NCBI GenBank assembly: GCA_002780795.1
Contig: PEUF01000030.1
Coordinates: 22,579-86,578 of the forward strand
DNA from: Candidatus Roizmanbacteria bacterium CG02_land_8_20_14_3_00_36_15
Lineage (GTDB): Bacteria > Patescibacteriota > Microgenomatia > UBA1406 > GWC2-37-13
Length of the DNA: 64,000 nucleotides
Reading direction: 5' to 3'
Under the pieces are notes generated by a model. The model had not been told where the DNA came from and ran no database searches. It saw nothing but the letters and a program-made list of their open reading frames with translations. Shown piece by piece: positions 52,679 to 60,701 of this stretch. Both the position numbers and the translations under genes were made by a program. How positions within the stretch are numbered: position 1 is the first letter of the stretch; every line of letters starts with the position of its first letter.

Positions 52679-54022
52679 ATGATCAAACTACCAGAAGCCG
52701 TCCTGGACTTTATGACGGTTTTTAAGAAGCACAAATTTCAGATTTATGTCGTTGGTGGAGCGGTTCGGGATTTATTACTTAATAAAATAGTAACTAACTG
52801 GGATTTTGCTACCGACGCCGAACCAGAAGAAATTTTGAAATTATTTCCAGATGGTTATTACAACAATCAATTTGGTACAGTTGGAGTAACTCAGGAATTT
52901 GAAGATAAAAAACTAATTTTTGAAGTAACTACTTTTAGAAAAGAAGGAGAATATAAAGACTTCCGTCACCCACAACAACTCAAGTGGGCAAAAACTTTAG
53001 AGGAAGACTTGGCCCGTCGGGATTTTACCATAAATGCAATTGCTTATGATGGAAAAAAATTAATTGATCCTTATGATGGCCAAAAAGATTTGAAAAAGAA
53101 AACCATTGTCGCCGTCGGCAATCCTAATACCCGTTTTCAAGAGGATGCTTTAAGAATTTTGCGGGCGGTTCGTTTTGCTTCAGAACTTGGTTTTATGATT
53201 GATGGAAAAACCAGAGTTTCCATCCAAAAAAACTGTCAGTTGATTATCAATATTTCCTGGGAAAGAATTCGGGATGAGTTTTTAAAAATTTTAACCGGTG
53301 ATTTTCCAGCCGAAGGTGTTATCTTTTTAAAAAATACGGGAATACTCTCATTGATTCTGCCTGAAGTGGATGTTTGTTTTACCATTCCTCAAAAAAGCCC
53401 GAAACGCCATCATATTTATGATGTTGGCACTCATTCTGTGATGGCTCTAAAAAACTGTCCATCAAAAGATTCAATCACTAGGTTTGCTACCTTAATCCAC
53501 GATATTGGCAAAGCTACTACTTTCAGAAGGGACGATAAAACAAGATTAATCACTTTTTACAACCATGAGGTAGTTAGTACTAAACAAGCTGAAAAAATCG
53601 CTGACCGTTTTAAACTCTCTAATAAACAGAAAGAAAAGTTGGTTAGACTGGTTCAGTTTCATCAATTTACTGTCTCTGAAATTCAAACCGATAAAGCCGT
53701 CAGGCGTTTTATCCGAAACGTCGGTAAAGAGTATCTTAATGATATTATTGATTTACGTTTTGGCGATCGAATCGGTTCCGGTACCCGACCAACCTCTTGG
53801 CGATTTGATCTTTTTAGAAAAAGACTGGTCGAAGTACAGAAAGAACCGTTTAAGATTAGCGATCTTAAAATCGACGGTAACGACGTGATGAAAATCCTTA
53901 AGTTTAAACCAGGACCCAAAGTTGGTGAAATATTAAAAGAGCTATTCAACCAAGTCGCGGAAAAAAAACTAAAAAACGAACGAAAACTACTCCTAAAAGA
54001 AATCGAGAGATTAGGAAACTAA
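52679..54022 (+). CDS. cca: CCA-adding tRNA nucleotidyltransferase
   Basis: 447 aa. Class II nucleotidyltransferase head with VVGGAVRDLLLNK and NWDFATDAEPEEIL, then RRDFTINAIAYD and RILRAVRFASELGF, followed by an HD domain (FATLIHDIGKATTF, FYNHEVVS). It repairs or adds the 3' CCA of tRNA. TATAAT at 52666-52671, inside the end of the Nudix gene, ends 7 nt before the ATG. Its 3' end overlaps the next minus-strand gene by 12 bp. Confidence 0.93.
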   Translation: MIKLPEAVLDFMTVFKKHKFQIYVVGGAVRDLLLNKIVTNWDFATDAEPEEILKLFPDGYYNNQFGTVGVTQEFEDKKLIFEVTTFRKEGEYKDFRHPQQLKWAKTLEEDLARRDFTINAIAYDGKKLIDPYDGQKDLKKKTIVAVGNPNTRFQEDALRILRAVRFASELGFMIDGKTRVSIQKNCQLIINISWERIRDEFLKILTGDFPAEGVIFLKNTGILSLILPEVDVCFTIPQKSPKRHHIYDVGTHSVMALKNCPSKDSITRFATLIHDIGKATTFRRDDKTRLITFYNHEVVSTKQAEKIADRFKLSNKQKEKLVRLVQFHQFTVSEIQTDKAVRRFIRNVGKEYLNDIIDLRFGDRIGSGTRPTSWRFDLFRKRLVEVQKEPFKISDLKIDGNDVMKILKFKPGPKVGEILKELFNQVAEKKLKNERKLLLKEIERLGN

Positions 54023-54661
54023 GAAATTGGGGAAATTCTTTTTCTCTTCGGCAACCGTTGTTTTTTCACCGTGGCCGGGATAAACTACGGTATCTTTTGG
54101 TAACAATAGTATTTTTTTCAAGGAATGTTTTAAATCATCTTTATTGCAATAAGAAAAATCATAACGACCAATCCCCTGTTTGAATAAAGTATCACCGGAA
54201 AATAAGATGGGGAGACCCGCCTTCGCTGAAGCTTCGGCGGGCAAGTAATAACAAACTCCGCCAGGTGTGTGACCTGGACTTGGAATAATTTTCAATTTGA
54301 AATTTCCAATTTTTAATGAATTTTCAATAACAAAATTTTTAATATTTTTGATAGGTAGGGTTGTCGGCTTATATCCCAAAAAATGCTTTACCGTTTCTTC
54401 CAATCGATCAATTAAAAAAAGGTCTTTTTTTGAAAGATAAAGAGATATATCTATTGATCGCTGTATCTCACCAACCGCCAGAAGATGATCAAAATGACCA
54501 TGAGTTGCCAAAATTCCCACCAGTTTTAATTTTCTTCTTTGCAGTTCTTCAAGAATAAATCCCGCCTCATCGGCCGGATCAATTATAATGCATTGATTAT
54601 CTTCGACGATAAAATAACAGTTGGTCTGAAGTTGACCTAAGGAATATTTAATAATCTTCAT
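54011..54661 (-). CDS. Glyoxalase-II-like metallo-beta-lactamase hydrolase
   Basis: 216 aa. CIIIDPADEAGFI, THGHFDHLLAVGEI, PSPGHTPGGVCYY, FSGDTLFKQGIGRYDF and VYPGHGEKTTV are the GloB-like metal motifs. Between GVCYYL and LPILFSG lies PAEASAKAG, encoded by a 26-bp palindrome (CCCGCC at 54216, GGCGGG at 54236), an in-frame repeat insertion in a surface loop. Confidence 0.9.
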   Translation of the reverse strand: MKIIKYSLGQLQTNCYFIVEDNQCIIIDPADEAGFILEELQRRKLKLVGILATHGHFDHLLAVGEIQRSIDISLYLSKKDLFLIDRLEETVKHFLGYKPTTLPIKNIKNFVIENSLKIGNFKLKIIPSPGHTPGGVCYYLPAEASAKAGLPILFSGDTLFKQGIGRYDFSYCNKDDLKHSLKKILLLPKDTVVYPGHGEKTTVAEEKKNFPNFLVS

Positions 54662-54682
54662 TTTTGATTCTTACACGATTTC

Positions 54683-55180
54683 TTACAACCATTCTTTATA
54701 ATCACAACCGCTGGCTCTTTTCTCTTCCTGATTCCATTTACTAGTCGAACATTTTTTTAGTTTTTTACCACTGGCACTTGTATATAGAACTAACTTCTCA
54801 CCACATTTAGGACAGTCTTCCTTAAGCTCTTCAGTCGTTCCCTTTATCCATTCGACATAATCACAACCGCTGGCTGTTCTTGTCTTTGGATCCCAGGAAT
54901 TGGTAGAGCATTTTTTCATCCTTTTTCCAAAACGGGTAGTCGTCAAAAGGAGAGGAGCTCCACATTTAGGACATTTCTCATCAAGGGTTTCCGGCTCAAC
55001 TGGTAACCATTTAATATAAGAACAGCCATCAACCTGGTGAGTTTCTTGATTCCAGTTTCCGGTGGAACAACGCTGAAATCTTTTACCGCTTTTGGTAACG
55101 GTAATTTCGCCCAAAGCCGACCCACATTTAGGACAGGTTTCTTCATTGACTTTATCTTTACTGTCTTTTTTGTCTTTCAT
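54683..55180 (-). CDS. Stand-alone protein of three topoisomerase-type zinc ribbons
   Basis: 165 aa. Three copies of a ~50-residue unit, each CPKCG-x~14-GKR/K-x3-CST-x-W-x~9-GCxYxEW (starting near residues 17, 68 and 119). These resemble the C4 zinc fingers at the end of DNA topoisomerase I, but no topoisomerase domain is attached. It may bind single-stranded DNA on its own or be a partner subunit. The N-terminus is charged. Confidence 0.82.
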   Translation of the reverse strand: MKDKKDSKDKVNEETCPKCGSALGEITVTKSGKRFQRCSTGNWNQETHQVDGCSYIKWLPVEPETLDEKCPKCGAPLLLTTTRFGKRMKKCSTNSWDPKTRTASGCDYVEWIKGTTEELKEDCPKCGEKLVLYTSASGKKLKKCSTSKWNQEEKRASGCDYKEWL

Positions 55181-55278
55181 AGATATTTATTTTAACTAAT
55201 AATTAACAAATTTGTTAATATTTTAATTTGTTAATCGAAGAATAAATAATTTATTTATAAAAGTCAACGGACTATACG

Positions 55279-56151
55279 CTACAATTGTTTTTGTTTTCTT
55301 TTTTCCAACCAAACTAAGATTGGGGTTGCCACAAACGGCGACGAGTAAGTACCGGTAATAGTCCCGATTAAAAGAGTTAGGATAAAGAATCTAATCATTG
55401 CTCCACCAAGAAGAGTCAGGGCTAAAAGCATAAAAACGATCGTCATTGAGTTATTGATTGAACGAACCATTGTTTCAGTTAATGCTTTATTGGCAAAATA
55501 TTCTATATCGGCTTTACCTTCGATGTTAAAATACTCTCTAATTTTGTCAAAAATAACAATGGTGTCATGAACGGAAAAAGACATCGTTGTCAAAACGGCC
55601 GTCACAAAAAGCGTATCTAGCTCGACTCCTAAGAAATGAGACATTAATGAATAACTACCGACAACCACTAAGAGATCGTGAATTAAAGCCACTATTGCCG
55701 AAACAGCATAATTAAAACCTTTAAAAGAAAAACTCATATAGATAAGAATTCCCATGATGGCTAAGATGGCGGCGATCATGGTTTTTTTTATCGTCTCGGC
55801 GCCAATCACCGGACCGACCGTCTCAAATTTCAGCAATTCTAATTTGAGTTTAAACTTTTTTTCAAATGCACTACGTAGTTGCCGCTCTTGTTTTTCATTA
55901 ATCGGCTCCATCCTTAGTGATATCTGATTATTTTTTAGATCAACGGCGGTTAGCTTAATTTTTTTTTCTGCAATTTCCTTTTTAAACTGTTCCCAGTTGT
56001 TTATTTGCTTTACTTGATACTGAATATTTGTACCACCGACAAAGTCAATCGAGTAATGATAACCCCACTTAATAATGGAAAACATCCCTGTTCCGATAAC
56101 GAGTAAAGAAATCAGTAAATATATCAATCGGTATTTTAAAAAGTTAACCAT
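55279..56151 (-). CDS. secF: Protein translocase subunit SecF
   Basis: 290 aa from ATG 56151 (MVNFLKYRLIYLL). Six helices; IDFVGGTNIQYQV, GAETIKKTMIAAILAIMGI, SFSVHDTIVIFDKIREYF and SINNSMTIVFMLLALTLLGG in part are SecF hallmarks. With SecD it uses the proton gradient to help export. It follows secD with a repeat-filled gap. Confidence 0.95.
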   Translation of the reverse strand: MVNFLKYRLIYLLISLLVIGTGMFSIIKWGYHYSIDFVGGTNIQYQVKQINNWEQFKKEIAEKKIKLTAVDLKNNQISLRMEPINEKQERQLRSAFEKKFKLKLELLKFETVGPVIGAETIKKTMIAAILAIMGILIYMSFSFKGFNYAVSAIVALIHDLLVVVGSYSLMSHFLGVELDTLFVTAVLTTMSFSVHDTIVIFDKIREYFNIEGKADIEYFANKALTETMVRSINNSMTIVFMLLALTLLGGAMIRFFILTLLIGTITGTYSSPFVATPILVWLEKRKQKQL

Positions 56152-56262
56152 AGTAAATCTAAGTTCAAAATTCAAAATGCAAAATTACAATTCAAAATTA
56201 AAAATTTTAAATTTTTATCTGTAACTTTTAACTTTTCACCACGTCTAACGTGGCTACCGCTT
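56152..56262. repeat. AAGTTCAAA-family repeat with nested palindrome (secD-secF gap)
   Basis: AAGTTCAAAATTCAAAATGC, then TTTTAAATTTTTATCTG, TTTTAACTTTTCAC, and a GC-richer ACGTCTAACGTGGC at 56239-56252, whose TCTAACGT core echoes the palindrome in the rplV tail. Confidence 0.75.
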
Positions 56263-57618
56263 TTAATTTTTAACTTCTTTATAGAATGCATTAATCAGTC
56301 TTTTTGTAATTACTACTCCGGTAAACAAACTGGTGGCTACACCAATCGCCAATGTCAGGGCAAACCCTCTCACCATACCAAACTGAGGTAGAAACTCCCA
56401 GTTGAGAGGATTAAATAAAATAAAAGCTACTAATAGGGTGGTGACGTTAGCATCCTTGATCGCATCAATGGCTCGGCCAAAACCTAAGTTTACCGCAATA
56501 TCAAAGTCTTTTCCAGCTCTTTGTTCTTCTTTAATCCTTTCAAAAATCAAGATGTTTGAATCAACGGCCATACCAATCGACAAGATGAAGCCGGCGATCC
56601 CAGGCAAAGTTAACACGACCGGCAAACCACGGAAGATTGCCAAGGAAATTAAGCCATAAATAATCAGCGCCAATGAGGCAATAAGGCCTAATTTTTGATA
56701 GTAAAGAATCATAAATAATAAAACCATTACTAACCCAATTAAACCGGCGGAAACACTTTTTTTCACTTCACTGGCTCCTAATGTCGGCCCAATATTTCTT
56801 TGCTCTACCAGTTTAATCGGTAATGGTAGAGCGCCAGAATTAATAGAAATAGCCAGTTTTTTGGCTTCATCGACAGTGAAATTCCCGCTGATGACGGCGT
56901 TGCCATCGGAAATTACCGACTGGACTGTCGGAGCGGAAAGAATAAAATAATCAAGATAGATAGCCACCGGTTTATTCAGATTTCTTTGGGTAACTTTGGC
57001 GAATAAATCGGCTCCCTTTTGAGTAAAATTAAGAGCTACCTGAGGTTTACCCGTACGAGAATCGAAACTTAAACTGGCTTTTTTTATATCCTTGCCGGTC
57101 AAACCGGTATCTTTGGTCAATCTGGTATAAATGGAGCTGCTGGTAGCTTCCGGATTGGAGCTCGGTGCTTCTTCTTTAAAACTCAGTTGGGCGGTTTTAC
57201 CAATGAGGTTAATCGCCTCGTCAACACTGGAAACGCCTGGTAGATCGACATTGATTCGATATTTGTTTTCTGTTTTAATCGTCTGTACTACCGGTTCGGC
57301 CACGCCAAAGAAGTTAACCCTTTTTTCTATAACGTCTCTGGCTGAGTTTAAACTATCAACTAAATCTTCAGGTTTGACGATCGATGTATCAGCTTCAAAA
57401 ACTAGGTGACTTCCGCCCTTTAAATCTAGACCCAGATGGGTGCGAAAATCCCTTTTTATCTTTATCCCCAGTATGTCGAGATCAAGACTTAGGGGATTAA
57501 TTTTAAAGTTGATTTTCTGCTTAGCTAATTTGAAGTTAATATTTAAATTTTCCGGCAGATCAATCCAAATAATCAAGACGGAGACACTAATTAAAAATAA
57601 TGTTTTGAGTAACTTCAT
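56263..57618 (-). CDS. secD: Protein translocase subunit SecD
   Basis: 451 aa from ATG 57618 (MKLLKTLFLISVSVLI). HLGLDLKGGSHLVFEAD is the diagnostic first loop, followed by the P1 head and a six-helix bundle with SIGMAVDSNILIFERIKEEQ. TATAAT (57631-57626) ends 7 nt before the ATG, so secD-secF may start a leaderless transcript. Confidence 0.95.
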   Translation of the reverse strand: MKLLKTLFLISVSVLIIWIDLPENLNINFKLAKQKINFKINPLSLDLDILGIKIKRDFRTHLGLDLKGGSHLVFEADTSIVKPEDLVDSLNSARDVIEKRVNFFGVAEPVVQTIKTENKYRINVDLPGVSSVDEAINLIGKTAQLSFKEEAPSSNPEATSSSIYTRLTKDTGLTGKDIKKASLSFDSRTGKPQVALNFTQKGADLFAKVTQRNLNKPVAIYLDYFILSAPTVQSVISDGNAVISGNFTVDEAKKLAISINSGALPLPIKLVEQRNIGPTLGASEVKKSVSAGLIGLVMVLLFMILYYQKLGLIASLALIIYGLISLAIFRGLPVVLTLPGIAGFILSIGMAVDSNILIFERIKEEQRAGKDFDIAVNLGFGRAIDAIKDANVTTLLVAFILFNPLNWEFLPQFGMVRGFALTLAIGVATSLFTGVVITKRLINAFYKEVKN

Positions 57619-57657
57619 TTTGTAAATTATATACCCCTCTGCTTTCAAATTGTAAGG

Positions 57658-57706
57658 GTCTATGCCTAACGGAGTCCCGAGATTTTCGGGACGGAGTGGT
57701 ATAGAC
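57658..57706. repeat. GC-richer hairpin element upstream of secD
   Basis: GTCTATGCC (57658-57666) pairs with GGTATAGAC (57698-57706) with one G-U, enclosing a perfect 7-bp hairpin GTCCCGA-GATTT-TCGGGAC. It lies between the HTH gene and secD; no T-run follows on either strand, so it is classed as a repeat. Confidence 0.7.
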
Positions 57707-57717
57707 TATAATCCGGT

Positions 57718-58293
57718 TTATTTAAGAAGATCTTCCTCGGTTCCCACTAACATAATTTTTGGTTGTTTTAAAAATCTCCAGATGAAGGGATCGTTATTTT
57801 TTTTACGAAAAGCCAGCTCGTCTTCCGTCATCACGGTATAGTTTATTTCCCGGCCGAAGACCTTCTCCGCCTCACCAACAATAGCCGTTACTTCAGGAAC
57901 AACAATCGTCCCTACAAGTAATAAATAGACTTCGTCTTCTTTTATCTCTGTTTTTTTAGCAAACTTTGTCGATAAACATATAAACTTTACCTTTCCGAGT
58001 TTAGAAAGGTTTTGGTAAAAAGAGTTGGCCAAAGAACTCGTCTTGGCAAAAATTCTCATAAATTCATCATAAAAACGGAAGTTTTTATTAAGGGTATAGA
58101 AAATTTTATTCAATCGTCTTTCTTTATTTAATAGTTTGGCTTCGAATAGGATATCTAGTTCTCGCTTTACCGCATTAACTTCCTCATCGGTATCGCGGAC
58201 GATTTTACGAAGATAAAAAGGGTCTCCCGGATGATGAAAAAAAAGTTCAAGAATCTTTCTTCTCGCCTTGGAAGGAATGATGTGCTCGAGCAT
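57718..58293 (-). CDS. Winged-helix / nucleotidyltransferase-like regulator
   Basis: 191 aa. Residues 1-75 form a winged helix (ARRKILELFFHHPGDPFYLRKIV, shown in part) that opens much like ArsR-type regulators. The second half (KVKFICLSTKFA, VYLLLVGTIVVPEVTAIVG, YTVMTEDELAFRKK) resembles a degenerate minimal nucleotidyltransferase fold. Such fusions may act as toxin/antitoxin or sensor regulators; the target is unknown. It follows the DUF3048 gene by 2 bp. Confidence 0.6.
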   Translation of the reverse strand: MLEHIIPSKARRKILELFFHHPGDPFYLRKIVRDTDEEVNAVKRELDILFEAKLLNKERRLNKIFYTLNKNFRFYDEFMRIFAKTSSLANSFYQNLSKLGKVKFICLSTKFAKKTEIKEDEVYLLLVGTIVVPEVTAIVGEAEKVFGREINYTVMTEDELAFRKKNNDPFIWRFLKQPKIMLVGTEEDLLK

Positions 58294-58295
58294 AT

Positions 58296-59462
58296 TTAAT
58301 AAGTTGCTTCATTGCCAACTGATAATATCTCAATCCAATCTAATCCTCTTACCAACTCTGCTTCTTTTCCATTCTCATCATAAAATTTTATCGATGACTC
58401 TTCGTCTTTTTTCTGCCAACTGATTTTAATTGCCTGACCGTTTTGGAACAGTAAACCGTCCCCGCTGCCGACTATTTTATATAAAATATGTCCGCCTTCG
58501 TAACCATCATTAGCTGGTGACTCTTTGGTAAAAACGATAATAACATTTTTGACTGTCAGTTGCTTACCATTATTTTTATCTATATATTCTACACCGCCGT
58601 TTACCCGCTTATAGACATTGTTTTCTTGGTTATAAACCCAATCGACCGAATAATCCGATTTAAAAGAGTCCCAAAATTTAAAGCTAATTTTGCTGGTTGT
58701 GCCCCTTTTACTTTTACTAGCGTCATCTTGGAATTTCCATGAAACAAAATTTTCATCCCATGACTGTTTGTCTTTGTCTACGTTGGTTAATCCTCTTTGC
58801 GAAGCGGCGTATTGCCAAAGTTTAACGGTTGAAGAGTAAACCGTATGTTCTGTCGCCCGATTAGGTAACCGTTCATAATCACGCCAGAAATAAGGAAAGG
58901 GAACTGAAAATTGGTTCAGATCATTATATGATCCCCATTCTAAGTCTCTTATTTCTCCTAAGGCATCAGCCTGTCCAGGTGTGTTGGCACCCCCCACATG
59001 AGCATAAAGCGGGTAATTTCCGTATCCCTGAAGTAGTCTGACAAAGTAAATCCTCGCTGATCTGACCGGACCAATAAATTGGGCATCTTGACAATAAAAA
59101 ACCGCTAGAAATCTGGTGATCCCCCCTTCGGCTACTGCTTCATAAATAACGTCGGCCGAAGAAAGACCAGACTGGGGCCTTGCTTCCTTATGATTTTCAA
59201 TCATTACTCCTAGCGGTCTTCTTTTTTCCCATTTACTTTTTTGGGTTTCTGTTAGGTATTCGCCGTTTATTGGACAAACCTCTGTTTTAGGCTCATCAGG
59301 ATTATTGGTTGCCGTTAAATCATTAGTCCCAGGTGGTTGATATTTAGTTAACGGTGAAATAATTCCTATCTGTTTTGGGTTGGAAAAGTAAGCGTAACTG
59401 CCAACCGTAAAAAGAATAAATATCACGAAAACAATTATTGACCCAACCTTCTTATCAATCAT
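58296..59462 (-). CDS. Exported DUF3048 (YerB-like) protein
   Basis: 388 aa. N-terminal helix IIVFVIFILFTVGSYAYF, a Pro-rich linker, then RPLGVMIENHKEARPQSGLS, VIYEAVAEGGITRFLAVFY and FIGPVRSARIYFVRL, the DUF3048 pattern of B. subtilis YerB. Function unknown; it acts outside the membrane. It is 28 bp after the DUF4446 gene. Confidence 0.88.
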   Translation of the reverse strand: MIDKKVGSIIVFVIFILFTVGSYAYFSNPKQIGIISPLTKYQPPGTNDLTATNNPDEPKTEVCPINGEYLTETQKSKWEKRRPLGVMIENHKEARPQSGLSSADVIYEAVAEGGITRFLAVFYCQDAQFIGPVRSARIYFVRLLQGYGNYPLYAHVGGANTPGQADALGEIRDLEWGSYNDLNQFSVPFPYFWRDYERLPNRATEHTVYSSTVKLWQYAASQRGLTNVDKDKQSWDENFVSWKFQDDASKSKRGTTSKISFKFWDSFKSDYSVDWVYNQENNVYKRVNGGVEYIDKNNGKQLTVKNVIIVFTKESPANDGYEGGHILYKIVGSGDGLLFQNGQAIKISWQKKDEESSIKFYDENGKEAELVRGLDWIEILSVGNEATY

Positions 59463-59490
59463 AACGAAAAAAGCTATTTAAGTTGAATTG

Positions 59491-59934
59491 TTAACTGTGA
59501 CTCTGATCAATGGCTTTTTTTTCTTCATCCGACAGTTGGTATTTTTCTCCTTTTCCTTCTTTTACTGTCTTAGTATAAACACGTAGCCCGTCTCGGGTAT
59601 AGATGAAATTTAAAATAAAACCAGAGTTCTTTTTATTTAAAAGGGCTAAAACAAAACTTTGTTCTCCCCTACCGTTAAAGGGATTATAATGAACCAGCCC
59701 CGCTTTTTGGAAATAAAAATTGGTGTTGTCTTCAATTTTTTTTAGTTCTTTGGTAATTAAATCAATCTCTCGTCTAAATTTACCATCGTTATCAACTACT
59801 TGATCCAATATCTCATCAAGTTTTTTCTTTTTGGTTGCCGAGACCAAATGTTGATAGTGAGCTCTTGTTTTTAATAATATAAATGTTAAAATAGCGAGCC
59901 AAAAAAAAATGAAACCTAAAAAATATGTCACCAT
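59491..59934 (-). CDS. DUF4446 membrane protein
   Basis: 147 aa. One N-terminal helix (YFLGFIFFWLAILTFILL), a coiled coil to about residue 75, then KAGLVHYNPFNGRGEQSFVLALL and RDGLRVYTKTVKEGKG, typical of DUF4446. Function unknown. It is divergent from the gene at 60045. Confidence 0.85.
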   Translation of the reverse strand: MVTYFLGFIFFWLAILTFILLKTRAHYQHLVSATKKKKLDEILDQVVDNDGKFRREIDLITKELKKIEDNTNFYFQKAGLVHYNPFNGRGEQSFVLALLNKKNSGFILNFIYTRDGLRVYTKTVKEGKGEKYQLSDEEKKAIDQSHS

Positions 59935-60003
59935 TTACAACATTTTAACTACTTTAAATACTACTGTCAATAATAATGTTTTTGAGAATAATACTAACTC
60001 AGC

Positions 60004-60031
60004 TTGAAATCAGCTCAGGGTTAGCTATAAT
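60004..60031 (+). promoter_or_regulatory. Sigma-70-type promoter for 60045-60517
   Basis: TTGAAA (60004-60009) and TATAAT (60026-60031) with 16-bp spacing. The transcript should start about 7 nt before ATG 60045. Confidence 0.6.
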
Positions 60032-60044
60032 CAAAGAAAATCGT

Positions 60045-60347
60045 ATGCCAAAAAAAACTAAAAAGCAAAAGATAATTACCCAATACCGGAAGAAGATAAA
60101 ATTATTGGAAACGCAGTCCGTCCAACCACATCCTCCTACTGTTAAAAAAACATCAGTTGTCAAAGAACAAAATCCTCAAGTTAATACAAAAGTACCTGCG
60201 ACTGAAACTTTTGATAAACAAGCGGCTGACCGATTAGCGATCTTTTTCGTTAGCGACTTCAAAAAAAGTCTTTTGCTTACTTTAGCTATAATTACGCTTG
60301 AAATTCTTTTTTATTTTGCTACGATTAGAAATTATTTGAAACTTTAA
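60045..60347 (+). CDS. Small single-span membrane protein, unknown
   Basis: 100 aa from ATG 60045 (MPKKTKKQKIITQYRKK), which lies just after a good promoter; the ATG at 59976 would lie upstream of it. A basic, disordered N-terminal half is followed by KKSLLLTLAIITLEILFYFA, a C-terminal helix. No family recognised. It is followed after 26 bp by a DUF5679 gene. Confidence 0.6.
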   Translation: MPKKTKKQKIITQYRKKIKLLETQSVQPHPPTVKKTSVVKEQNPQVNTKVPATETFDKQAADRLAIFFVSDFKKSLLLTLAIITLEILFYFATIRNYLKL

Positions 60348-60373
60348 TTCAGGAAAGGGGGTGAATAATATAT

Positions 60374-60517
60374 ATGACTAGCATGTATTGTGTTAAGTGT
60401 CGAGGAAAAAAAGAGGTCGCCAATCCACAAAAAGTAACGATGAAAAATGGTAAACCAGCAATGAAAGCTAAATGCCCAGATTGTGGCACCGGAATGTATA
60501 GAATTGGTGCTGCTTAA
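60374..60517 (+). CDS. DUF5679 zinc-ribbon protein
   Basis: 47 aa, read directly. MTSMYCVKCRGKKEVANP starts it, then VTMKNGKPAMKAKCPDCGTG and MYRIGAA. Two CxxC pairs form a zinc ribbon as in DUF5679, a small family of unknown role that I associate with this group and with archaea. GGGGGTGA upstream is a strong ribosome-binding site; a good terminator follows. Confidence 0.85.
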   Translation: MTSMYCVKCRGKKEVANPQKVTMKNGKPAMKAKCPDCGTGMYRIGAA

Positions 60518-60547
60518 TTTTTTATCGATAAAAAATTTTAACAAAAA

Positions 60548-60581
60548 CCATTCCTGAACGAAAGTTTGGGAGTGGTTTTTT
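60548..60581 (+). terminator. Intrinsic terminator after DUF5679 gene
   Basis: CCATTCC (60548-60554) pairs with GGAGTGG (60569-60575), one pair being G-U, followed by six T (60576-60581). Confidence 0.8.
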
Positions 60582-60600
60582 ATGAATAAAACAATGTAAA

Positions 60601-60680
60601 TCTCCTTCGACTCCGCTTCCAACTCCATCTGCCTCAGGCGGACTTCGTTGGACAAGCAGGGCAAACGAGCCCAAACTCAG
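60601..60680. repeat. GC-richer repeat fragment before FMN-reductase gene
   Basis: CTCCTTCGACTCCGCTTCC, TGCCTCAGGCGGACTTCGTT and GGACAAGCAGGGCAAACGAGC are of the same style as the CTGAGCTTGCCGAA repeats at 32366, 61569 and 62116. No gene is seen here. Confidence 0.55.
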
Positions 60681-60701
60681 GAAATTTGATATACTATTGC
60701 T

